The notes under the pieces were generated by a model that had not been told where the DNA came from, ran no database searches, and saw nothing but the letters and a program-made list of their open reading frames with translations. Shown here one piece after another: positions 16,879-23,574 of a stretch of DNA of 25,794 nt. Made by a program: the position numbers and the translations under genes. Numbering within the stretch: the first letter of the stretch is position 1; each line of letters opens with the position of its first letter. The stretch is from CBCXVS01 sp965178525 (lineage in GTDB: Bacteria > Tectomicrobia > Entotheonellia > Entotheonellales > Entotheonellaceae), in the NCBI GenBank assembly GCA_965178525.1, contig CBCXVS010000078.1, forward strand, positions 1 through 25,794, in the 5' to 3' direction.

Positions 16879-16911
16879 TATATATTCATATCAGGTATAT
16901 ATGAATATATA
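16879..16911. promoter_or_regulatory. Probable ParD operator: 13-bp inverted repeat
   Basis: TATATATTCATAT (16879-16891) and its exact inverse ATATGAATATATA (16899-16911) are separated by 7 bp, so the half-sites are 20 bp apart centre to centre, about two helical turns. The site lies 15 bp upstream of the parD start in an otherwise AT-rich promoter. Ribbon-helix-helix antitoxins autoregulate through such symmetrical sites, so ParD or ParDE binding is the natural inference. Confidence 0.7.
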
Positions 16912-16926
16912 GGGGATGCAAGAATC

Positions 16927-17175
16927 ATGGCTAGTACTAGCTTAACCCTTGGGGAACACTGGGAAACATTTATCAAGAACGAGATCGCAAGCGGACGTTA
17001 CAGCTCTGCGAGTGAAGTGGTACGCGATGCCTTACGTACCTTGGAGGAACGGAAAAGTCACCTCGATGCCTTACGGGCACATTTAGCGCAAGGCGCGGCT
17101 CAAGCAGCGCAAGGCGAGTTTGTAGAGGACTATTCGATTGAGACCGTCATCACAGAACTGGATCAAGAAACCTGA
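16927..17175 (+). CDS. parD: Type II antitoxin, ParD family (ribbon-helix-helix)
   Basis: 82 residues. Residues 3-45 form the ribbon-helix-helix DNA-binding domain (TSLTLGEHWETFIKNEIASGRYSSASEVVRDALRTLEERK), a close fit to the ParD/CC2985 family signature (xGxYxSASEVVRxALRxLE). The C-terminal arm (LRAHLAQGAAQAAQGEFVEDYSIETVITELDQ) is the toxin-wrapping segment. It should neutralise the ParE toxin encoded immediately downstream and repress its own promoter through the palindrome at 16879-16911. The stop overlaps the parE start by one base (TGATG), typical of coupled toxin-antitoxin translation. Confidence 0.92.
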   Translation: MASTSLTLGEHWETFIKNEIASGRYSSASEVVRDALRTLEERKSHLDALRAHLAQGAAQAAQGEFVEDYSIETVITELDQET

Positions 17176-17531
17176 TGCCCGATTTCAGGATGACACCCAG
17201 AGCAAGAGAAGACCTAAGGAATATTGGCCGTTATACGCTCAGAACATGGGGAAGAAGGCAACGCAATACGTATTTGCGGAACCTTGATGAACGCTTTGCG
17301 TGGCTGGCTGAAAACCCCAGATTAGGCAAACATCGTCCCGACGTACAGGACGGTTATTATTGTTTTTTGCAAGGTTCACATTTGGTGTTTATATCATACG
17401 TGAAGGTGGAATTGGTATCATTGGCATTCCCCATCAGAATATGGATATCCTCAGTTATTTCGATACATGATCCTGTTCTCCGCTTGTCTACGTCGAGATC
17501 AAAGCTCCTGATTGACCACGCATATCGCTAG
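17175..17531 (+). CDS. parE: ParE-family toxin with a frameshifted C-terminus
   Basis: 118 residues as read. The first 71 or so residues are standard RelE/ParE fold (FRMTPRAREDLRNIGRYTLRTWGRRQRNTYLRNLDERFAWLAENPRLGKHRPDVQDGYYCFLQGSHLVF). After that the frame becomes atypical. One extra T in the TTT at 17388-17390 restores GSHLVFYIIREGGIGIIGIPHQNMDILSYFDT with a stop at 17468-17470, a canonical ParE ending of about 98 residues. ParE toxins poison DNA gyrase, and the C-terminal strand and tail matter for activity, so the protein as read is probably inactive. Whether this is a real lesion or a base-calling error cannot be decided here. Confidence 0.85.
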   Translation: MPDFRMTPRAREDLRNIGRYTLRTWGRRQRNTYLRNLDERFAWLAENPRLGKHRPDVQDGYYCFLQGSHLVFISYVKVELVSLAFPIRIWISSVISIHDPVLRLSTSRSKLLIDHAYR

Positions 17532-17637
17532 CTGTTCCAAAGATACATCTGGACCTGCGTCGTCCTTCATTGCATATGATCTGAGATATCCTTAGATGGC
17601 CCGGCCCGGTTTTCGGCCCTCGTTGCAACGGTTTCGT

Positions 17638-17896
17638 TTATAAATCGAGTCTGGGATACACGTCGTCATGCAGCGGTTCAAGAGCTTGACAGACCGTATT
17701 CAGGACGAGGTCACCATGTCCCGTCGTAGAGCCCGGCTTAGCCCCCCACTCCGAACAGTTCAGCGATCACAGCATTCTGAGCGAGACTATCGCCTCGTAC
17801 AGCCCCTTTCCATTGCCCCGTATGCATCATGTGCAACGGTATAACTTGGCACGCGATGCGGCTCCCTTGTTGCTCGATGCCAATTGAGTCACTCAT
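17638..17896 (-). pseudogene. Short unrecognised reading frame split by a C6/G6 frameshift
   Basis: On the minus strand an ATG at 17896 opens 50 or so codons of ordinary-looking protein (MSDSIGIEQQGSRIACQVIP, then LHMMHTGQWKGAVRGDSLAQ, then NAVIAELFGVG). The frame closes at a G6 run (C6 on plus, 17742-17747). Dropping one G continues it as AKPGSTTGHGDLVLNTVCQA and LEPLHDDVYPRLDL, ending at a TAA at 17638-17640, for 85 residues in all. Composition and codons look protein-like on both sides of the break. There is no clear Shine-Dalgarno sequence and I do not recognise a family. It could be a remnant of a mobile-element gene or an intact small gene with a sequencing error. Confidence 0.35.
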
Positions 17897-18125
17897 GAGA
17901 ACGTAGGATCAGCCGTCTTACCCAAGGAGCCGTATCCATTGCAGAGCGACAGACAAGCCAGCGCCTAGGCCATAGCTGATGTGTACCTTCTAAGGCAAAG
18001 GTGCGTATGCATGATGAGAGCGACCGCAGGTATTTTATGCTGGCATCTTGCCTTGGAATATGCTAAAAGAATGACTTAACAGGGTCTGTTATGTAAATTC
18101 AAGACTGCTGCCAAGGTATAAGGTT
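17897..18125. other. Intergenic region upstream of the TIR-STAND gene
   Basis: About 230 bp that should carry the promoter of the TIR-STAND gene. It has a loosely matched inverted pair with the preceding fragment (CGGCTCCCTTG near 17868 and CAAGGAGCCG near 17922). The last bases before the gene are AAGGTATAAGGTT, giving a modest AAGG Shine-Dalgarno sequence. I see no RNA gene or insertion sequence. Confidence 0.35.
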
Positions 18126-18911
18126 ATGGCTGTGTTTGTGCCTGGATTTGTGCATGATATTTTCGTGAGTTATACCCACGAGGACAATAGAACATTTGAC
18201 AGAGACGCCGTGTGGGTCGAAACGCTGGTTGCAAACCTCAGGGATGCGCTGCTGCAAAAACTCCAGCATGATCAGCTCGACATCTGGCGCGAGCCGCATC
18301 TGAGCAGCAGCGAACCGTTCCCGGATGCCATCCGCGGCGCTGTGACCCAGGCGGCCACGCTGCTGGTCATTCTTGCTGAACATTATCTGACCTCTGAGTG
18401 GTGTCGGCGGGAGTTGAACCTATTCTTGCGAGCCGCCGAACAAACCGGCGCTGTCACCGGACGGATCTTTTTAGTATGCCTGGACAATCTCGATCCTAAC
18501 CACTGGCCTGCAGCATTTCGCGGTTTGCTTGGATGGAAGTTTTTTGAGCAGGCCTATCCGGGTGCCCCGGCGCGGCTCCTGGGCACGCCTGCTGCCAATG
18601 ACCTGGACAAGCGTCTATACTTTCAGCAGTTGGATGACCTGAGCGGGGAGCTGGCCAACAAACTTCTGGAGATGAAAAAAGTCGCAGAAGGGCAGGAGAG
18701 GCCAAAGCCGCAACCCGACCCCAACGCCCCCACGGTGTTTCTCGCTGAAGCCACCCCTGAGCTCGACGACCTGCGCCATAATATCCGCCGGTATCTCCAG
18801 CAAGCCAACACCATGTGTTGCCGGAGACGCATTACGACCGTACACCGCAGGCTTTCCGTACAGCCTCGGAAGCCGATCTCGGCCAGAGTCTTCTATTCGT
18901 CCAATTGCTAG
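18126..18911 (+). CDS. TIR-domain N-terminus of a TIR-nSTAND1-WD40 protein (fragment 1 of 3)
   Basis: 261 residues as read, of which about 229 are in the true frame. The ATG at 18126 starts just before the TIR fold: HDIFVSYTHEDN (box 1), RDALLQKLQHDQLDIWREPHLSSSEPFPDAIRGAVTQAATLLVILAEHYLTSEWCRRELNLFL. E96 of S-E-W-C-R-R-E is the position of the catalytic glutamate in NAD-cleaving TIR domains, so NADase activity is plausible. TIR1 spans about 8-170. A linker rich in Pro and Gln follows (GQERPKPQPDPNAP). At about 203 a second TIR-like domain opens (TVFLAEATPELDDLRHNIRRYLQQANT). The frame then breaks near 18814: one missing base (probably ACCATGGTG reduced to ACCATGTG) moves it to fragment 2, and the last 30 or so residues as read are out of frame. 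Confidence 0.85.
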   Translation: MAVFVPGFVHDIFVSYTHEDNRTFDRDAVWVETLVANLRDALLQKLQHDQLDIWREPHLSSSEPFPDAIRGAVTQAATLLVILAEHYLTSEWCRRELNLFLRAAEQTGAVTGRIFLVCLDNLDPNHWPAAFRGLLGWKFFEQAYPGAPARLLGTPAANDLDKRLYFQQLDDLSGELANKLLEMKKVAEGQERPKPQPDPNAPTVFLAEATPELDDLRHNIRRYLQQANTMCCRRRITTVHRRLSVQPRKPISARVFYSSNC

Positions 18912-19093
18912 GACGTTATATGACCCCCAGGGCGCCCGATCTGCCAGAGGGCTATGAAGGCTTGCAGTTGGATGTGGCCGAAGAGCAGGGCCTACCGATA
19001 CGCCGTTGGCACAGTCCCGAGCTGGATGCCGCATCTGCCAGAGATCAAGAGCTATTAACTAACGCGCGCGGAGGTCATGGTAATGGCCTTTGA
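18815..19093 (+). CDS. Second TIR-like domain of the TIR-nSTAND1-WD40 protein (fragment 2 of 3)
   Basis: This 92-residue stretch begins with a GTG that is not a real start; it is the continuation of fragment 1. VLPETHYDRTPQAFRTASEADLGQSLLFVQLLGRYMTPRAPDLPEGYEGLQLDVAEEQGLPIRRWHSPELD completes the second TIR-like domain and carries its conserved landmarks (VLPE.., DL..S.LFVQLLG, DLPEGYE.LQ, LPI..W..PELD). The frame fails again in the CGCGCGCG tract at 19063-19070. Restoring a lost CG pair gives ...LLTNARAEVMVMAFEDFKREIV and joins fragment 3. If the gap is real, this fragment would not be translated alone, since it has no ribosome-binding site. Confidence 0.75.
   Translation: MLPETHYDRTPQAFRTASEADLGQSLLFVQLLGRYMTPRAPDLPEGYEGLQLDVAEEQGLPIRRWHSPELDAASARDQELLTNARGGHGNGL
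19070..19074 (+). promoter_or_regulatory. GGAGG ribosome-binding-site-like motif before fragment 3
   Basis: GGAGG lies eight bases upstream of the ATG at 19083 (MAFEDFKREIV), a good Shine-Dalgarno sequence. It means the nSTAND1-WD40 part could be translated by itself even if the frameshift at 19063-19070 is real. It may also be a chance motif inside a continuous gene. Confidence 0.4.
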
Positions 19094-22000
19094 GGACTTC
19101 AAGCGTGAGATTGTTAACACTGTCAGACAGCAGGAGGCCGCACTCAAGCTCTCGGCCATTGAGGGAGACGAGGCGTACGTCCTGGTGAATGCCAACAGCC
19201 GCGACAACCAAGTTACCCGGTCGCTCCAGCTCCTGCTTGACCAGCAGGGGATGGGGTATGATACGGCTGACGAACACGACAACATCGAAAAGCTGGTTGA
19301 CCAGTATGACTTTCAAGGCCTCGTGGTCATATACGGTCAATGTGAACAGCCGTGGGCCAAGCAGCAGGTGCGGCTCTGCCGTCAGCTCTTGCTGAAGAAA
19401 AAACAGCACGCCCCGGTCTGTGCCATCTACATTGGACCGCCAGATGCAAAGCCGAATCTCGACATCCGATTACCGAATGTTCCGCATCTATCCTACCAGG
19501 ATCAATCCACACTATTGACGTTTCTGAGGAGTGTGCAAGAGAGGGCGAGCGAGGGTAGCGGGTTCATGACCACGTCATCACCGTATCCCGGTCTACGGCC
19601 CTTTCAGCGGGATGAAGCGCATCTGTTTTTCGGCCGTGAGGTGCAGATCGAAGACATGCTGGCGCGGCTAGAACACCACCGGTTTCTCGCGGTGATTGGG
19701 ACGAGCGGCTGTGGGAAATCATCCCTGGTGCGGGCCGGATTGATCCCGGCCCTGGAACAGGGCTTTCTGTCCGATGCCGAACCCCACTGGCGTATAGCGG
19801 TCATGCGGCCCGGCAGTGCGCCGTTCGATCATCTCACCACGGAATTGCTGCAGGACGCGGCGCTCGGCCGCGAGCGCCGCCATACCTCTGAAGCCGTATC
19901 CTTGCTGCAGGCGACCCTACGGCGCGGTCCGTTGGGCCTGGTGCAGGCGGTGCAGGAGAGCCACCTGCCCGAGGGCGCCAATATACTGCTGCTGGTGGAT
20001 CAGTTTGAAGAAATCTTCCGCTACCGGGAACAGGCCACCCATGTCAACGATGCCGATGCCTTCGTCAGTCTGCTGCTAGCATCGGCGCAGTCCAGGCAGT
20101 CAGATGTGCCGATCTACGTGGTCATCACCATGCGCTCGGACTTCATTGGAGATTGCGCCTTGTTCCCCGGTTTGCCTGAAGCCATCAATGACAGCCAACT
20201 CCTGACCCCGCGCCTGACACGCGACCAATATCGCGCGGCCATCGTTGAACCGGCGCAGGTGGAACACGGTCAGTTGGCCGAGCCGCTGGTCCATCGCCTG
20301 CTGAATGATCTTCGCGGTGAACCGGATCAGCTGCCCGTGTTGCAACGTGCCCTCATGCGGATGTGGACGCAAACGGCCGATGAGGCGCCAACACGGATGT
20401 TGACCATTGCGGATTATGAAAACGTTGGCGGGTTGACCAGAGCGCTTTCCAAGCATTGTGACGAGATCTTGTACAACGCTCTCAGCCCGGCGCAACAGCG
20501 CCTTGCCGAAGTGATGTTCCGCGCCTTGTGCGAGCGCGGCTCGGATCAGCTCGATACGCGGCGACCCGTGCAACTCGAAGAAGTCGCCGCTATTGCCGGC
20601 GTCGAAGTCGAGGCCGTGCACCCGGTGGTGGATGCCTTCCGAGGTCCGGGACGTAACCTTCTCATGCCGCCGTTGCCGATGCCGTTGCATGCGGACACCA
20701 CGCTGGATATCAGTCACGAGAGTTTAATTCGGCAGTGGCACACCTTGAATACCTGGGTGACGGCGGAAATGGACTCCGCCCGCCAGTATCAACGCTTGGA
20801 AGACGCTGCCAAGCGCCGTCTGGGGGGAGAAGGCGCCGAGTTGTGGCGTGGGGTCGACCTGGAGAATGCACGGGATTGGAAAGCCAAAGAAACGCCGACT
20901 CAAGCCTGGGCGTCGCGCTACGGTGATGCGTATCAACCGGCTATGGACTTTCTTGAGGCGAGCGAAGCCGAGGAGGCAAGACAGCGGGACCAGAATGAGC
21001 AAGCACGCCAGCGTGAACTGGACCAAGCCAGAGAACTCGCTGCAGCCCAGCGGGCTCGGGCTGAGGAGCAAGCGGCCCGAGCTTCTGAGCAGGCGCGGGC
21101 TGCTAAGCAGTCAAAAGTGATTGCCATCATAATCGGCGTGTTGCTACTGGTTATGAGCGTTGTCGCCATTTTTGCGATCTATCAACAAAACGTTGCTACC
21201 AAAGCCCAACAGCATGCAGAAGAACAAGAGCAAGAGGCCATGCATGCAGCCAAAGATGCTGCAACACAACGACAAGCTGCGGCTGCAGCAGCCGGGGAGG
21301 CAAAACGGCAACAGGAGGTTGCGGAGCAGAAACGCCAAATAGCCAAGGACCAACATTGGGTTGCACTTGTTCGCTTGGCACGCTATTTTTCGGCTGTGTC
21401 GAAAGCACATTTAGAGTCTCAACCAACACTCAGTGTACTATTTGGCGTAGAAGCCGTGAAGGTGGCTTCGATACCGGTGGCTGAGGAGGCATTGCGCAAT
21501 GCCATAGCTAAAATTGACAGCCCCGCTCTTGTAGGCCATGAAGACAGAGTTGTTGGCGTGGCGTTCAGTCCCGATGGGCAGCGCCTGGCCACGACGAGCT
21601 GGGACAAGACCGTTCGGCTGTGGTCGCTGAGCGATCCCACCTCGGAGCCGATTGTCCTGCGCGGTCATGAAGACAGAGTTGTTAGCGTAGCGTTCAGTCC
21701 TGATGGGCAGCGCCTGGCCACGACGAGCTGGGACAAGACCGTTCGGCTGTGGTCGTTGAGCGATCCCACCTCGGAGCCGACAGTCCTGCGCGGCCATGAA
21801 GGCGAGGTATATGGCGTGGCGTTCAGTCCCGATGGGCAGCTCTTGGCCACGACGAGCTGGGACGACACGGTACGGCTGTGGTCACTGAGCGATCGTGCAG
21901 CGGAGCCGACAGTCCTGCGCGGCCATGAAGGCGAGGTATATGGCGTGGCATTCAGTCCTGATGGGCAGCTCTTGGCCACGACGAGCCGGGACAAGACCGT

Positions 22001-23357
22001 GCGGCTATGGTCGCTGAGCGATCGCACAGCGGAGCTGAAAGTCCTGCGCGGCCATGAAGGCGATATTTGGGGCGTGGCGTTCAGTCCCGATGGGCAGGTA
22101 CTGGCCACGGCGAGCCAGGACAAGACGGTGCGGCTGTGGCCGTTGAGCGATCGTGCAGTGGAACCGACAGTCCTGCGCGGGCATGAAGGCGGTGTTGATG
22201 GCGTGGCGTTCAGTCCCGATGGGCAGCGCCTGGCCACGGCGAGCTGGGACGACACGGTGCGGCTGTGGTCGCTGAACGATCTCACCGTGGAGCCGGAAGT
22301 CCTGCGCGGGCATGAAAGCGATGTTGATGGCGTGGCGTTCAGTCCCGATGGGCAGCGCCTGGCCACGGCGAGCTGGGACAAGACCGTGCAGCTGTGGTCG
22401 CTGAATGATCGCACCAAGGAGCCGGAAGTCCTACGCGGCCATGAAGACAGAGTTGTTGGCGTGGCGTTCAGTCCCGATGGGCAGGTACTGGCCACGACGA
22501 GCCGGGACCACACGGTGCGGCTGTGGTTGGTTAGAATAGACGATCTGATTCGGATCGCTTGCCGCTCATCCGGGCGTAACTTCAGTTATCAGGAATGGCA
22601 GCAATTTCTGAGTGACGAACCGTACCGTCAAACCTGTCGCAATCGTCCCTTACATCCGAGTTTTCTCGACATCGTGAGGAGACAGATCAAAAACGGTGAT
22701 GTGCAGGCTGACGATGCGATTGCGCAACTCCGGAACGCTCTGCAAGGAGACCGTGATTCAGATGGTGACCTAGAAAAAGAGGCGCGCCGTCTCGCCGTCC
22801 CAGCCCTCGTCGAAAAAGGTCGGGAGTTAGCTCAAAAGGGTGAGATTGATGCCGCGATCGCTACATTCAATAAAGCCCTTGGGTTTATTCCAGAGCTTGA
22901 TCTTCATCCATTGAAAGAAACGCGCCGTCTCGCCGCTACGACTCGACTAGAAAAAGGGCAGAAGTTGGCCCAAGCGGGGAAAATCAAAGCTGCGATAACA
23001 GCGTTTGCGGACGCGCAGGCAAGCGATCCGAATCTGCAGGTATCGGCGCGTGCTTGGAATACGCTATGTTGGTTCGGAAGCCTTGATGGGTTTGCTACAG
23101 ATGTGATGACAGCCTGTGAACAAGCGATTGTAGGGGCGCCGAATGACGGCGGCTTTCGTCATAGCCGGGGCGTGGCTCGCGCCTTGATTGGGGATTACCT
23201 CGGCGCCGTCGAGGACTTGCAACGATTTGTCGAATGGGGACCGGAAAACGGCCAATCCGAAGAAGAGATTCGTCAACGTCGAGAATGGATCCGAATATTG
23301 CAGGCCAATCAAAATCCATTCAACGAAGAGCTCTTACAACAGTTGCGGGAGCAGTAG
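19077..23357 (+). CDS. nSTAND1 NTPase with third TIR-like domain, transmembrane helix and eight WD40 repeats (fragment 3 of 3)
   Basis: 1,426 residues from 19077 (1,424 from the better-placed ATG at 19083). Residues 1-160 contain a third TIR-like domain (AYVLVNANSRDNQVTRSLQLLLDQQGMGYD...LVVIYGQCEQPWAKQQVRLCRQLLL). The nSTAND1 NTPase spans about 170-560, opening SPYPGLRPFQRDEAHLFFGREVQIEDML, with Walker A GTSGCGKSS (K214), Walker B LLLVDQFEE (D308) and ITMRSD near 350. A coiled coil (about 625-680), one transmembrane helix (681-703) and a second coiled coil follow. Eight 43-residue WD40 repeats run from about 820 to 1151. The tail has the DLIRIACRSSGRNFSYQEWQQFLSDEPYRQTC motif common in WD40-STAND proteins, then TPR-like helices (EKGRELAQKGEIDAAIATFNKAL). 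STAND proteins oligomerise on sensing a trigger and activate their effector, here presumably TIR. The tail is complete. Confidence 0.93.
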   Translation: MVMAFEDFKREIVNTVRQQEAALKLSAIEGDEAYVLVNANSRDNQVTRSLQLLLDQQGMGYDTADEHDNIEKLVDQYDFQGLVVIYGQCEQPWAKQQVRLCRQLLLKKKQHAPVCAIYIGPPDAKPNLDIRLPNVPHLSYQDQSTLLTFLRSVQERASEGSGFMTTSSPYPGLRPFQRDEAHLFFGREVQIEDMLARLEHHRFLAVIGTSGCGKSSLVRAGLIPALEQGFLSDAEPHWRIAVMRPGSAPFDHLTTELLQDAALGRERRHTSEAVSLLQATLRRGPLGLVQAVQESHLPEGANILLLVDQFEEIFRYREQATHVNDADAFVSLLLASAQSRQSDVPIYVVITMRSDFIGDCALFPGLPEAINDSQLLTPRLTRDQYRAAIVEPAQVEHGQLAEPLVHRLLNDLRGEPDQLPVLQRALMRMWTQTADEAPTRMLTIADYENVGGLTRALSKHCDEILYNALSPAQQRLAEVMFRALCERGSDQLDTRRPVQLEEVAAIAGVEVEAVHPVVDAFRGPGRNLLMPPLPMPLHADTTLDISHESLIRQWHTLNTWVTAEMDSARQYQRLEDAAKRRLGGEGAELWRGVDLENARDWKAKETPTQAWASRYGDAYQPAMDFLEASEAEEARQRDQNEQARQRELDQARELAAAQRARAEEQAARASEQARAAKQSKVIAIIIGVLLLVMSVVAIFAIYQQNVATKAQQHAEEQEQEAMHAAKDAATQRQAAAAAAGEAKRQQEVAEQKRQIAKDQHWVALVRLARYFSAVSKAHLESQPTLSVLFGVEAVKVASIPVAEEALRNAIAKIDSPALVGHEDRVVGVAFSPDGQRLATTSWDKTVRLWSLSDPTSEPIVLRGHEDRVVSVAFSPDGQRLATTSWDKTVRLWSLSDPTSEPTVLRGHEGEVYGVAFSPDGQLLATTSWDDTVRLWSLSDRAAEPTVLRGHEGEVYGVAFSPDGQLLATTSRDKTVRLWSLSDRTAELKVLRGHEGDIWGVAFSPDGQVLATASQDKTVRLWPLSDRAVEPTVLRGHEGGVDGVAFSPDGQRLATASWDDTVRLWSLNDLTVEPEVLRGHESDVDGVAFSPDGQRLATASWDKTVQLWSLNDRTKEPEVLRGHEDRVVGVAFSPDGQVLATTSRDHTVRLWLVRIDDLIRIACRSSGRNFSYQEWQQFLSDEPYRQTCRNRPLHPSFLDIVRRQIKNGDVQADDAIAQLRNALQGDRDSDGDLEKEARRLAVPALVEKGRELAQKGEIDAAIATFNKALGFIPELDLHPLKETRRLAATTRLEKGQKLAQAGKIKAAITAFADAQASDPNLQVSARAWNTLCWFGSLDGFATDVMTACEQAIVGAPNDGGFRHSRGVARALIGDYLGAVEDLQRFVEWGPENGQSEEEIRQRREWIRILQANQNPFNEELLQQLREQ
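21534..22529 (+). repeat. Eight tandem 129-bp repeats encoding WD40 blades
   Basis: Units begin exactly every 129 bp from GGCCATGAAG at 21534 (21534, 21663, ... 22437). Each encodes LRGHExxVxGVAFSPDGQxLATxSxDxTVRLWxLxDxxxEPxV. DNA identity between copies is very high, including silent positions. Copies 1, 2 and 8 share the DRVV version and copies 3 and 4 share the GEVY version, a pattern of recent duplication or gene conversion within the array. Confidence 0.92.
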
Positions 23358-23574
23358 GCAGCTTCCCAGGTTCGATCATCCACATAGCCGGTCTAACGTC
23401 TTGGCAGAATGATGCGTCCCATCCAAAAAGAAGACCCAATCGGCCAAGCCGCCAGACAGACGTTTTGGCCGTTGACCTCCCGCCAGCCCTGGTTTACAGT
23501 GACCCCACGCACCTTGCCTGTGCGGCGCGCCGCGTTGCCGGTACCATTCGCCATCAAGACACAAGCGGTGACCT

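Noticed and set aside
17640..17720. tRNA-like GGTTCAAGAGC near 17675
   Set aside because: No matching acceptor, D or anticodon stems could be found around it.
17668..17844. 58-codon plus-strand open frame in the gap before the TIR gene
   Set aside because: It is Arg/Ser-rich with no ribosome-binding site, and the opposite strand reads as more convincing protein.
21665..22513. Minus-strand open frame of 282 codons with repeating Ser/Arg/Pro units
   Set aside because: It is the antisense shadow of the 129-bp WD40 repeats; the periodicity comes from the repeat DNA, not from a gene.
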